NCBI GenBank assembly: GCA_950022655.1
Contig: OX465584.1
Coordinates: forward strand, 54,206,789 to 54,270,788
Reading direction: 5' to 3'
Origin: Alentia gelatinosa
Lineage: Eukaryota > Annelida > Polychaeta > Phyllodocida > Polynoidae
DNA length: 64,000 nucleotides
Below, in pieces: positions 43,771-54,279 of this stretch (position 1 is its first letter; every line of letters starts with the position of its first letter). The notes below the pieces were generated by a model, which did not search any database, had not been told where the DNA came from, and saw only the letters and a program-made list of their open reading frames with translations. Both the position numbers and the translations under genes were made by a program.

Positions 43771-44259
43771 ACTTGTTGGCGTGTAATTAAATTGCTTTAT
43801 GATCTGTATGTATTAATTGACTGCTTCCCTCATGGCTTGAGCATTCAAATCATGTCAACATCAGTATCTTAACCTACGAGTCTTCCATAGGTATAGCGTA
43901 GTCAATCAAGTGAGTAAAAAGAATAAACACTGTTACTTTGTATGGCCCAGACACGAAAACCAATCTGTATTAGGATTGATGCCTGGTGCCTCTTATATTG
44001 GACTTAATGTACACAAGTGAAAACTGTAAATTCCACGATTGAAATACCTATATTAACATGAAACCAAGCGACCACGAGCGTCGTATTGTAAACTGAAGAA
44101 ATATGTATAATTTCTACAGTTCAACAAAAGAAAATATTTCACACACAAAAAAAGAATTAATTTAGACATTCTCGTATTATATCTGAACTTTTATCACATT
44201 GTATTGTTTAATTACTACAATCTTGATAAATGTTTCAATGTATTTATTTTACCCGAACT
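43771..44259. other. Possible 3' part of the LINE, then unassigned
   Basis: Sequence after the last stop could be LINE 3' UTR, but I see no clear poly-A or tail repeat. No other gene. Confidence 0.3.
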
Positions 44260-44262
44260 ATG

Positions 44263-44687
44263 CACTGCACGAAAACCACCGTTTTATTCATATATACGCC
44301 ATCACGGAAGTGCATGTATTGGCTGAATATTGACTTGTTTTCATTTATATACGCCCAGGCCTTATATACGACAGACGCGTCTTGGCTGTATTTCACACCC
44401 GGCGTATATGAGAGAAAATACCCTCTGCCCCCGCCCCCTCCTGCCCCTTTGTGTTGGTAGAAGTACAGGTGTCCTCAGTGGGAAGCCCTCCCCCTGAACC
44501 AACCCCCCCCCCACCCCCGCCACCTCCCCCCGCCTGCTCTCAGTGAAGCCCTGTTCACTGGACGCTTATTTATACGCCCACAGATGAGGTGTATACACAC
44601 GGGGATTAAGACAACCTTGTAGACGCAAAATACCTACTTATATACGCCGGGCCCATTCATATGTAAAATGATGGTTTTCGTGCAGTG
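44263..44687. mobile_element. Family Q, CACTG-ended element, copy 2
   Basis: This 425-bp element has ends CACTGCACGAAAACCACCGT and TGATGGTTTTCGTGCAGTG and the 3-bp duplication ATG (44260-44262 and 44688-44690). At least six TATACGCC/GGCGTATA units lie near the two ends. A C-rich centre (44490-44540) is shared in style with copy 1. CACTA-like by ends, TSD length and subterminal repeats. Confidence 0.8.
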
Positions 44688-44690
44688 ATG

Positions 44691-45045
44691 ATAACTGTTT
44701 GAACTCAAACTTATATCGCCACATACTCAGTGAACTCTAGGAGGTGTGTATTTCAGGGTGGCTGTGAAGTGGGATATCACCGACAAATAACCATCAAATG
44801 AGCGACATGTAGAATGGTTCTCAGAATCACCCATCTCAGGATGTCATCCAGTGCTGAGCCCGGGCAATGCCTGCATCATCATCACTCATCTACACATATG
44901 TGTTAATTGAGAGTTGAGGCAGTTTTGGGGTAACAGCTTTGACGTTCTGCCGTTGTGTGCTGACACATTGGGTACACTTGACCCCGCGTTAACACTCGAC
45001 GAAGTCCCGTTTAATAATCTGGGATCGTACTTGTAGGCCTCTTTA
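44691..45045. other. Unassigned stretch
   Basis: No gene or repeat recognised. Confidence 0.3.
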
Positions 45046-45047
45046 AC

Positions 45048-45345
45048 TCACCCCTGGAATAAATGTCCATAGGCTTAACATTGGGAACTCGTTCTCCATG
45101 CCCCTACAAGTATTGCAGTCCGTTCTCCACGGTTTATATCCTGTGTGTTCTCCATTCTTTTAGTGTGTACAGGGGTGAGATAAATACAGAAAGCAACTCG
45201 TTTTGGTCAAAGAAGTCATTCTCCACCTCGTTTGAATGCTACGTGATATTCACTCGGCTGTCGCCTCGTTCATATCACACCGCATCAAACTCGTGAAGAA
45301 CGACGACTTTGACCAAAACTTGTTGGTTTCTTCTTTATTCTGAAT
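45048..45345 (+). mobile_element. Superfamily S modular hairpin, copy at 45.1 kb
   Basis: Terminal module CTCACCCCTGGAATAAATGT, CCATAGGCTTAACATTG (45067-45083), then hairpin CGTTCTCCATGCCCC, GGGGTGAGATAAA, then the palindromic module with tip TATTCACTCGGCTGTCGCCT (within 45253-45288) and arms GTTTTGGTCAAAG / CTTTGACCAAAAC. Inverted relative of 42205-42507. Confidence 0.7.
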
Positions 45346-45567
45346 GTCGTAGAGAACCGAGAACAATGTGGTTCAACTTTATTAAACACTCATGGACAAC
45401 CTTATGGACAGCTAATACTGTCTTAGAGAACGAAAGTGAATATCATTAAATGATAACCATTGTACGAGGTACAGAAAATGATCTTCATGTACGATCCTAG
45501 ATTCCTATATACCTATGAGCGAACAACCTATGATTACCTAACGCTGCTGGGGGTGGGATAACTTTTG

Positions 45568-45684
45568 TTTACTACCCAGGTTGACGTTAACTGCTCAGGT
45601 TGACGTTTACTGCCCAGGTTGACGTTTACTGCCCAGGTTGACATTTACTGCCCAGGTTGATGTTTACTGCCCAGGTTGACGTTC
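45568..45684 (+). repeat. 19-bp minisatellite, about six units
   Basis: The unit GCCCAGGTTGACGTTTACT is repeated with a few substitutions (ACCCAGG, GCTCAGG, GACATTT, GATGTTT). Confidence 0.9.
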
Positions 45685-45709
45685 AGAGACATTCGGTTTT
45701 TATCGTTAT

Positions 45710-45895
45710 TAGCCGACAATTGAAGGTATATAGGAATAGGGAAACCACGTACCAGTGGAAATAAGTCAAAGTTACTCGGTAAGGCTTGGAAAAATTACTG
45801 CCCTCCGCTACGCCTTGTGCAGTATTTTTTCCAAGCCTTACCTTGTAACTTTGACTTATTCCCACCGGAACATAATTTTCCTCTATTCCTAATCA
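45710..45895. mobile_element. Hairpin element, 45.7 kb
   Basis: Arms GGAATAGGGAAACC / TTTTCCTCTATTCC, then AATAAGTCAAAGTTAC / GTAACTTTGACTTATT and AAGGCTTGGAAAAATTACTG with its complement, surround the tip CCCTCCGCTACGCCTTG. The arms are long and well matched. Confidence 0.55.
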
Positions 45896-46591
45896 AATCC
45901 CTGGGCGACGATTCTTGAATTTAGCACCACCTGACGACTTTCAGCCGTAAAAGGCTAGAAACCGTCTGATGTAAACGCCAAACGTTTATAGTAATATAGA
46001 TAACGTTATACAGCGAAATTGCATAACAGAGGGATGTATATTGCACTGTCAGTGCCTATTAGGGGGCACTCAATCAGTGGTCTCAACATGAAGGCCTTGG
46101 AATTGATCCACTATGGAAGAGGCGAAAGAAACAACTGGCGGTTATAATGTAAAAATAGTATGGACCCTGACTGGACGGAAACTGTACGTAGAAACACTCG
46201 TCTATCTGAAAAAAAATAGTTTTTGAAAAAATATAGAACAATTTCATTTTAAACAATCCACATCTAAGGGGCGCAAGGTTGTGGAACTCACTGCTAGCAA
46301 GTCAATATCAACAAATATAAGACCTTGATGAGTATGTGAAACAAATCATCTAATTCCAGCGAAACAAAAATCGTAAGGAGTGGGATACTGAACAGTGCCT
46401 GTATCATACCATTTCAATCTATCAAAGAACTGTAACACATCTATTAATGAACTCTATCATTTTTTTTCTTAAACTGTAAGACCAATTACGAAACTGGATT
46501 GCCGATGATGTTATACTTGTTTATCTTCAGTTGCATCTAAACGAGAGATATGATAAAGACGAGGATAGTCAGGATTTGCACCACCTGACTA
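45896..46591. repeat. Family F fragment (45900-45985), then unassigned
   Basis: GGCGACGATTCTTGAATTTA recurs at 47528 and ends here in GATGTAAACGCC. The rest of the stretch shows no gene. Confidence 0.35.
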
Positions 46592-46594
46592 TTA

Positions 46595-46868
46595 GGCCTG
46601 GCGTCCACCTACTACGATAGAAAGTTAGACCTACCGATATGTCACCGATGCAAAAAGCATCGGCGACATATCGGGAAGGTGCAAAATCGTAGACAAATGT
46701 ACATGCCAATCAACTATGTATCTTAATAGGGCTTTTTCGGTGCCTAATCGTAGAAACGTGGTCAACGGCCCCGATATTAGGTGAGCTTCCGACGCGATTT
46801 TGATTTTCTATCGAGAGGTGCATCCTAGACCATATCGGTACCATATCGTAGTAGGTGGACGCCGGGCC
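46595..46868. mobile_element. Harbinger-like element H, copy 2 (TTA-flanked)
   Basis: 274 bp, ends GGCCTGGCGTCCACCTACTA and TAGTAGGTGGACGCCGGGCC, exact TTA duplications at 46592-46594 and 46869-46871. The interior aligns with 21501-21780. No transposase. Confidence 0.75.
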
Positions 46869-46959
46869 TTATGCAGACGATTTGATGCCGATAACTATTT
46901 CAAGGCGATACATTTCTATGAAAATTCGTATAGTATACGAATAAACAGTATAGTATATT

Positions 46960-47366
46960 ATCCTACCCCTAATATAAAATCCCATAGGCTTAACATTGAC
47001 TTTCCGTATGCGCCCGTATGTCGCATACGGATAAAAAATCGCTCCTAGGAGCGTACAAAAAATGGACCAATCAGAGATCAGCAGCTGAAAGTAGTTCCAA
47101 GAGCCTTCAGGGCAGCAAGGAGAACTATATGGAGGACTTCAGAAATTTTTTTTCGTGCTTTTTGTTATTATCCTCACATAAAAATATCGTTCACAGGGGG
47201 GAGGATAAAATCAAAACCTTATTCGTTTTAATCTGGGCTCCCGTATGCGACTCCTGGAGTTTTGGCTCCGGATATCACTTGGCTCCGCCTCGTGATATCA
47301 CTACGCCAAACTCCAGTCGTCGCATACGGGAGCCCAGATTAAGACTCATCCGGTTTTACGATAGTA
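46960..47366 (+). mobile_element. Superfamily A modular hairpin, copy at 47 kb with altered middle
   Basis: Terminal module TCCTACCCCTAATATAAAAT with CCATAGGCTTAACATTG (46982-46998), then a different middle (GCTCCTAGGAGC and about 130 bp not in other copies), GGGAGGATAAAAT, then the palindromic module with tip GATATCACTTGGCTCCGCCT plus CGTGATATC (47271-47299). TA flanks both ends. Confidence 0.7.
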
Positions 47367-47394
47367 TTAATGCTTGAGGAAATTCTTGGGCTAA

Positions 47395-47600
47395 CGACTT
47401 TTCCCGCCGATTTTGCATCATGGAGGACCACCTGACAACTATTGGCAAGACGATCTACAGTCGTCATGTTTTTAGTCATCTAGTGCAAACGCCTGGTGTT
47501 TACCCAGCATGTACTCTAGACGATTATTGGCAACGATTCTTGAATTTAGCACCGCCTGACGATTTTGCGTCGTTGACGACTAGAAATCGTCTAGTGCAAA
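47395..47600. repeat. Family F repeats
   Basis: Two partial units, each ending in CTAGTGCAAACGCC or CTAGTGCAAACCCC, with CCACCTGACAACTATTGGCA and CCGCCTGACGATTTTGC. The 125-codon frame at 47420-47797 runs through them and is not supported as a gene. Confidence 0.4.
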
Positions 47601-48235
47601 CCCCAAAATTTACAAAAAGGCAGACAATTATGCAACATGCCACTACATTAGATTATGGTGAGGAATTTATACTGAGGGCTATTTCAAAGCAGCTTGAAAG
47701 AATCGTCGCCAGTTTTCAACCACAGCTTTTGGTCAAAGCAATTTTTGTGCATTGTCCAGTTCCATGTGAACTAATGATAAATAGTGAATGGTTTTGAGAA
47801 TAAATTCTAATTATATTTTAAGTGTAAGGCGAATTTGTGTCTTAAATTCTTCTTTGAGTTACTTTGACATGTTCAAATATCCATCCCTCTCTCATGAATC
47901 TTTCTTTGAGGAATTTTAACATCAATCCGATATCTATATGAAAAGATTCTTTTAAACAAATAGAAAACACTGTAATTACTTTCCATCTTGCCGGCCTTGA
48001 AGTGTGAGTAGACCTGTATCTGCAGCTCATTATGCAGTATGAGGGTGTGACTAGGCTGTTGGCTTACCCCTAGCGCTTCCACGACCACATTGAAAAGAGT
48101 ATACGGGTTTGGCGCCTTGTTTTTCTAACGTCTCCCGCAAGGGAAGCACGAACGAAAAAGTTATCACAATCACTATGCAGCTTACCTTGGGAATCCTAAC
48201 TCTTTTCTCCAGATATCATGATATTTTATTAACAT
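47601..48235. other. Unassigned stretch
   Basis: No gene or repeat recognised. Confidence 0.3.
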
Positions 48236-48239
48236 TTCT

Positions 48240-50110
48240 CTTCAGCGGAATTCACACGGTGGGACTCGTGCACCTCACAGGTTTGTGTCTGTGACAAATT
48301 CTGCTGAGATTCCATACTGGAAAACAATCCCCTCGTCTGAATGGTAGGGTTCTATTTCCCTGAGACAACCGTTTTTCTCTCTTATTATTGGCGACAATCA
48401 CCCCTAAAGTGGGATTCACAAGATGGGATTCACGTACCTCACAGGCCGTTTGTCTGAGACAAATCCTGTTGATATTTGGTACTGGAACACAATCTCATCA
48501 TGTGAATGATAGGCTTTCATTTTGCTGAGACAACTTTTTTTCTCTTGCAATTGTCGGCGACAATCACCCCTAACAAGGAACAGAATCTCATGAGATTTTG
48601 ACTTTAAACAGGTTTTAAATTTAGAGGGACATTTTGGTGAGACAAATGTACTTCACACGTTCTCCCTCAATCTGTGAGTCTCAGTGGTCTCAAATAACAC
48701 CTATTCACACGGGGAAGTACCCTGAGTCGGCAACTGTGTACCCTGTGCACCCTGTGTACCCTGTGTAGAGGTGTAGGGGTGAGACTATGTACCTGTTAAG
48801 TCTTCCCATGTGAATTGAATCCGCCATGTTACCCTAAGACTGTAGGACACCCCAATCTGTGAAGCTTTTTACCCAGCTGGAAATTGTAGCCGACTGGTGC
48901 AAAGGTGTGAAGTACACCAGTCTCAGGTACATTTGTCCCATCGTGTGAATCCCACTTAACGAGGTAGAGAATCTCATGAGATTTTGGTTTTAGATATGTT
49001 TAAAGTGGGATTCACATGGTGGGATCCATGTACCTCAGGTCAGAAAATCCCATCAGGTTCCGTTCCTTGTTAGGGGTAAATGTCGCCAACAATTACAGGG
49101 GAAACATATGCCTCAGGGAAATGGAACCCTAAAATGTAGACAAAGAGATTCCAATACAGAATCTGAACAGGGTGTTTGTCTGATTCTGTACTCGAACGCA
49201 ATATCCTCGTCTAAATTGTATTGTTCCATTTCCCTGAGACATGCCCCCCCCCCCCCCCACCCCGTAATTATTGGCGATATTTACCCCAAAAAGGAGCAGA
49301 AACTCTTGAGATTCTGAACCCAGTAAGGTACATAAATCCCACCATGTGAATTCCACATAAAGGCAAATGCGGTAGTTGGGTAATTTCTAAATTCTATGAG
49401 TTTTGCAAATAACTCAGATAACTCTGGATAATATAAGTTTCATATATCAGCAAATAGAAAATGAAAAAAGGCATGTCACTATGCTAACTTCTATGGGAGG
49501 GCCATCTGAAAATGTAAGTGCTTAACTATTGGTGTCTATGGGAAAATGAAATATTTTGACTTTGTTGCTAAATGACACTGATGTTCTATTGCTATCTTCA
49601 AATAATTCTGGATTATGAGAGTTGGGAACATGTACAAATGAGAAATACTCAATAAATACTATGTTACCATGCTAATTTCTGTGGGAAGGCCATCTGAAGA
49701 AGATAAGTGCTTATCTAATGGTATCTATGGGAAACTGCAACATTTTCATGAAAACAGATGGCAGCACCAGTGTTAAATTGATTAGAAACAGGGGGTGTTT
49801 CATTACCTACCCGCATTTGCCTTTAAGTTTCATATGGTCATTTTGGTGAGATAAATGTACCCACTGCTGAGGCGCAGACTAATTACTTAACCTTGCCGAT
49901 AGGAAGCCAGCAAACAGGATCACATGTTTGTCAAAGCTCTCACCTCAAGGATACATGAGTCCCAGGGTGAGTGTTCACTATGACTATGTATGAGACTATC
50001 TGAAGAAAATTCGCCATTTTCCCTTGATGCTGGTAAAAGCACCGTGCCATGAGAATTGTTGTACCAAAGGAGAACTGTCTGAGAATAAAGAAAAGGTGTG
50101 AAGTACACCA
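48240..50110. mobile_element. Family D repeats, inverted set, with nested family C
   Basis: CACACGGTGGGACTCGTG (about 48254), AAAGTGGGATTCACAAGATG (48406), CATCGTGTGAATCCCACTTA (48940) and AAAGTGGGATTCACATGGTG (49001) mark several D ends. Interiors match 8470-8940 in reverse. Family C is inserted at 49361-49822. A poly-C run lies at about 49247. The stretch ends with AAGGTGTGAAGTACACCAG next to family J. Confidence 0.55.
49361..49822 (-). mobile_element. Family C element, copy 2
   Basis: Begins AGGCAAATGCGGTAG and ends CTACCCGCATTTGCCT. It is flanked by ATAA on the left (49357-49360) and TTAA on the right (49823-49826). Inverse of 29-441, with the same internal duplication. It is inserted into family D sequence. 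Confidence 0.65.
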
Positions 50111-50348
50111 GGGGGTCGTTACTCCACGTTTTGCGGATCGCAGAATAGAGATCCGAGTTTGAAAATGTTGCTCCAGATTTGTTGCAGATTGCATCATAAT
50201 TATGTCGCCATCTATATCCAATTAAAAACCTAATGAACCTTTCACTTATGAAACTGAAAATGTGTTATAAAAGGTAGCGATATTACCTGACACAATCCGA
50301 TGTTACTCGAGCAACGTTTTTTCCTCATTTCTAGGAGCAACGATCCCC
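50111..50348. mobile_element. Family J element, copy 2
   Basis: GGGGGTCGTTACTCCACGTT at the left and AGGAGCAACGATCCCC at the right, with GCGGATCGCAGAATAGAGAT inside, match 30799-31138. More decayed. Confidence 0.5.
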
Positions 50349-50377
50349 AATCTCAGTTCTATTGGTCTCTACATATT

Positions 50378-51090
50378 TATCCTACCCCTAATATAAAATC
50401 CCATAGGCTTAAAATTGAGTTTCCGTATGCCACGCTGAATGGCATACAGAGTTGTGTATGTCACTAGTGGCATACAAAATTGTTATCACGTATTAGTCCA
50501 AAATCAAGGACCGGGGTAGGATAAAATCAAAACCTGATTCGTTTTAATCATGGCCACCGCATGCTACCCCTGGAGTTTGCGTTCCAGACTTCACTCGGCT
50601 TCGCCTCATGAAGTCACACTATGCCAAACTCCAGTCGTAGCATACAGTGGCCAAGATTAAAACTCATCCAGTTTTATGAAGGAAACCCACGAGATGAGTA
50701 TTGGATACAATACTTTCACAGCCGTGGAGTACGAGTTCCTAGCGTTAAGCCTATGGAGAAAAATACCGGGGTGAGATAATATCGTAAAACTGGATGAGGT
50801 TTAATCTTGGCCACCGTATTCCACGACTGGAGTTTGGCAAAGTGACTTTATGAGGCGAAGCCGAGTGAAGTCTGGAGCCAAAACTTCAGGAGTGGAATGC
50901 GGTGGCCAAGATTAAAACGAATCAGGTTTTGATTTTATCCTACCCTATCTCCTCGATTTTGGAATATTACGTGATAATAATGCTGTATGCCACTAGTGCC
51001 ATATAAATCTCCGTAGGCCAGTCAGCGTGGCATATGGAAACCCAATGTTAAGCCTATGGGATTTTATATTAGGGGTAGGATAATATGGTA
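50378..51090. mobile_element. Two superfamily A elements in inverted orientation
   Basis: A plus copy (about 50378-50677, module CCATAGGCTTAAAATTG at 50401-50417) and a minus copy (about 50788-51090, CAATGTTAAGCCTATGG at 51043-51059) face each other across a lone S terminal module (50740-50756). The tips are GACTTCACTCGGCTTCGCCT plus CATGAAGTC (50587-50615) and its complement form (50844-50872). Together they form a giant imperfect palindrome of about 710 bp. Confidence 0.7.
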
Positions 51091-51377
51091 GAATCCCGCT
51101 TTACGCTGGAAGTATCTGCACGATGACATCCCCCGAGTCGCCCAACCACACCCTGAAGGAATCACTGAGGACTGGAATGGTTCCCCGGTGGAAGCTCTGA
51201 CCAGGGAAATAAATAATGAGCCCAGTGATGTCCGGTCCTAATGGTGACAAGATGGCCTTCTCCCTCTCTGAGTTACTCCTTTAAGTTTAAACTCATGCGA
51301 GTTAGTCACAAGGAGAAGTACTTAAAGTTAGAATTGCTTGTTTTAGGAAATGAACGCTTACGGGACCTGTTAATACG
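51091..51377. other. Unassigned short stretch
   Basis: No gene or repeat recognised (51091-51377). Confidence 0.3.
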
Positions 51378-51715
51378 TAATGAATGACAGGTTTTGTGTA
51401 AGAGTGGTCGTAATTTTCTACCTATATTATCATATGACCTACCCCGCATATAAATCTCCGTAGACTTAACATGTTGTGACTATATGCCACGGTTATGCCA
51501 GAAAATATGCCCCGGATGACATATGAAATTAAAAATGTGTGATTGCGTTGGATAAAATCTAAACATCACTCAATTTCAAATAGTTGGTTGTATGTCGTTC
51601 ATTGTCTTCCGCTACAAATATCACTCAGCTCCGCTTCGAGATATGAGTTTGCGAAGACAACTCATGCCATGTAAACAATCATATGAAATCTCGTGACGTT
51701 TCTTGATAATATCTT
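51378..51715 (+). mobile_element. Hairpin remnant and superfamily A copy at 51.4 kb
   Basis: A half hairpin GACAGGTTTTGTGTAAGAGT (compare 40708) is cut by a modular element: CCTACCCCGCATATAAATCT, CCGTAGACTTAACATG (51458), TTGGATAAAATC and a palindrome with tip AATATCACTCAGCTCCGCTT plus CGAGATAT (51617-51644). Sister of 15003-15262. Confidence 0.6.
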
Positions 51716-52425
51716 AGGGGCGGTCCATAAATGACGTCATGTATTATATGGCGGGGATACAGTCTCCATGACCAAGACAAAGCATGACCACGGGGGAAGT
51801 TAAAAAGGGATAGACATAGCATGACGGTATTTATTGATAGTCCCTTATATCATTATTACCAATATGGCATTTGCTTAGATGCTACTGGTTTCACTCGCTT
51901 TCGCCTAATGGAATTACTACACCATCAAACCCATGGCATATATGTATACCCTAACTACTCTCATTGGCTTCCTCTATAATCATATCACTGAAGATGTCTC
52001 TAGGAATTCCCCTGGTGAGTTCTGACGATGCCTCCATGCGCTCTTTAGGCATATCTAAAAAAATTGAGGAGAAATTATCTATAGAGTTTCATGATTATTT
52101 CAGGATATATCGATTTTAATATTACAGTCTAATCACCTGTGGGTAAGAATACCATAGTGAAGGAAACCCTGGGTACCATGGTGATACTTGTCAAGTACAC
52201 ACAACACTATAAAGCCATAAGCATATATGTGTATAGGATTCTAGCAGGTTGCTTCAAAATTATACTCAGGACTTCTGCATGAAGCAATTGCAAGGGTGTA
52301 GGACAGATTGAGATGAATTCTCATATTAGAGTCTAAATCATGAGGAGTGCAGCAATTGGATCACAGTAAAGCTTTCTTTTTCTGTGCCGAGCATACCGTT
52401 CTGTTTTAGCAAAGGCGATCGAGAG
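51716..52425. other. Unassigned stretch with decayed tip motif
   Basis: GTTTCACTCGCTTTCGCCTA at 51889 looks like a decayed hairpin tip. Nothing else recognised. Confidence 0.3.
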
Positions 52426-53700
52426 AGGTGCAGGCTTACAGCATCCTCTGCCACAGGCACCACTCTCATAACTTCTGCGTGACGATAGAGCCACAGGCAC
52501 CCCTCTCAGAACTTCTACGTGACGATAGAGCCACAGGCACCCCTCTCATATCTTCTACATGATGATAGAGCCACAGGCACCCCTCTCAGAACTTTTACGT
52601 GATGATAGAGACACAGCCACCCCTCTCATAACTTCTACGTGACGATAGAGCCACAGGCACCACTCTCATAACTTCTATGTGATGATAGAGCCACAGGCAC
52701 CACTCTCATAACTTCTACGTGACGATAGAGACACAGCCACCCCTCTCATAACTTCTACGTGACGATAGAGCCACAGGCACCACTCTCATAACTTCTATGT
52801 GATGATAGAGCCACAGGCACCACTCTCAGAACTTCTACGTGATGATAGAGCCACAGGCACCCCTCTCAGAACTTCTACATGACGATAAAGCCCCAGGCAC
52901 CCCTCTTATAACTTCTACGTGACGATAGAGCCGAAGACACCCCTCTCATATCTTCTACATGATGATAGAGACACAGCCACCCGTCTCAAAACTTTTACGT
53001 GATGATAGAGACACAGGCACCACTCTCAGAACTTCTACATGATGATAGAGCCACAGGCACCACTCTCAGAACTTCTACGTGACGATAGAGCCGAAGACAC
53101 CCCTCTCATAACTTCTACATGACGATAGAGCCGCAGGCACCCCTCTCATAACTTCTATGTGACGATAGAGCCACAGGCACCACTCTCATAACTTCTATAT
53201 GACGATAGAGCCACAAGCACCACTCTCATAACTTCTGCGTGACAATAGAGCCACAGGCACCACTCTCATAACTTCTACGTGACAATAGAGCCGCAGGCAC
53301 CACTCTCATAACTTTTACATGATGATAGAGCTACAGGCACCTCTCTCGTAACTTTTACTTGACAAGAGAGGCATGGCTTCTAGCATGCCCTGCCGTAGGC
53401 ACCCCTCTCATAACTTCTACGTGACGAGGGCGGTATGGGCTTCCAACGTGCTCTGCCTCAAGCACCCCTTTCAGCACTTCTTCATGATGAGAGAGGCAGA
53501 GGTATCCCTCTCAGAAGTTCTATGTGGCGAGAGAGGCGCTGGCGTATGGAGTACTCTACTGTAGGTACCCCTTTCATAACGTATATGGGACAGGAGAGGT
53601 GTGGGATTCCAGTATACTCTGCTGCAGCCACTCCCTTCATAACTTCTATGTAGCGAAAGAGGCACAGGCTTTCAGGGTGCTCTGCCGCAGGTACCCCTCA
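52426..53700 (+). repeat. 40-bp minisatellite with longer flanking units
   Basis: From about 52450 to 53360 a 40-bp unit (GCCACAGGCACCCCTCTCAT then AACTTCTACGTGACGATAGA) is repeated about 23 times with point variants. At both margins (52426-52450 and 53361-53700) units are about 65-70 bp because they carry an extra GGCATGGCTTCTAGCATGCC-like block. One more long unit occurs alone at about 55248-55290. Several short frames here are repeat artefacts. Confidence 0.9.
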
Positions 53701-53714
53701 ATACAGTTGTTGCC

Positions 53715-54276
53715 GTTCAGCGCCGCCTAACGGCCCACTGTGTAGTAACGCGGCCGCTCGGACAAACGCGGCCGACTCCAGCCACATGCCCGTAGAGCCA
53801 CACAGTATCACACCTAAAGTGTGAACGGTGGGTGTGATTACAGGAGTGTTGTTTTTTGACAGATTAGATTGTTGGAGCAAACTAGGGTATTGTATCAACG
53901 AGTCTGGGCTGTCTAAACTTTATAGTTGATAATCATCTTGGTTTTAACTTGGAAAAAGATAAGCATATTATAGCTAGGCCTGCCAATGTATTAGTGTGTA
54001 TGCAGTTTTGGTGTCCCTGTGTTATCTAAGGTATATCTAAAGTATCATTGAGGTGATATGCATGTATGATACATCAAATTGTAGCTGGAATACCATAGAA
54101 TACGATGAAATCGTTGTTATTTCTCTGAAAATGAGATACATGGGTCTTATGAACGTATTACGCTCATATACTGATAGATCCAATGCTATAGAATACGTTG
54201 CCAAGTGAATGTTTGGCTTCAGCCGTGGTGTAGCTAGGGAGATAAGGTGCGACACCGGCCTACGGAAAAAGGCCTA
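53715..54276 (+). repeat. Family Y repeat, copy 2
   Basis: CGTTCAGCGCCGCC, GGAGTGTTGTTTTTTG, TAGCTGGAATACCATAGAAT (about 54080), AGAATACGTTGCCAAGTG and GGAAAAAGGCCTATAAA match 26930-27870. It interrupts the 40-bp minisatellite, whose last unit resumes at about 55248. Confidence 0.5.
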
Positions 54277-54279
54277 TAA

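Noticed and set aside
47420..47797. A 125-residue frame
   Set aside because: It runs through two family F repeat units.
52426..53700. CRISPR-like regularly spaced repeats
   Set aside because: The 40-bp units are contiguous, with no unique spacers, and the DNA is eukaryotic.
53373..53730. Overlapping frames of 63-72 codons
   Set aside because: They cover the long units of the 40-bp minisatellite.
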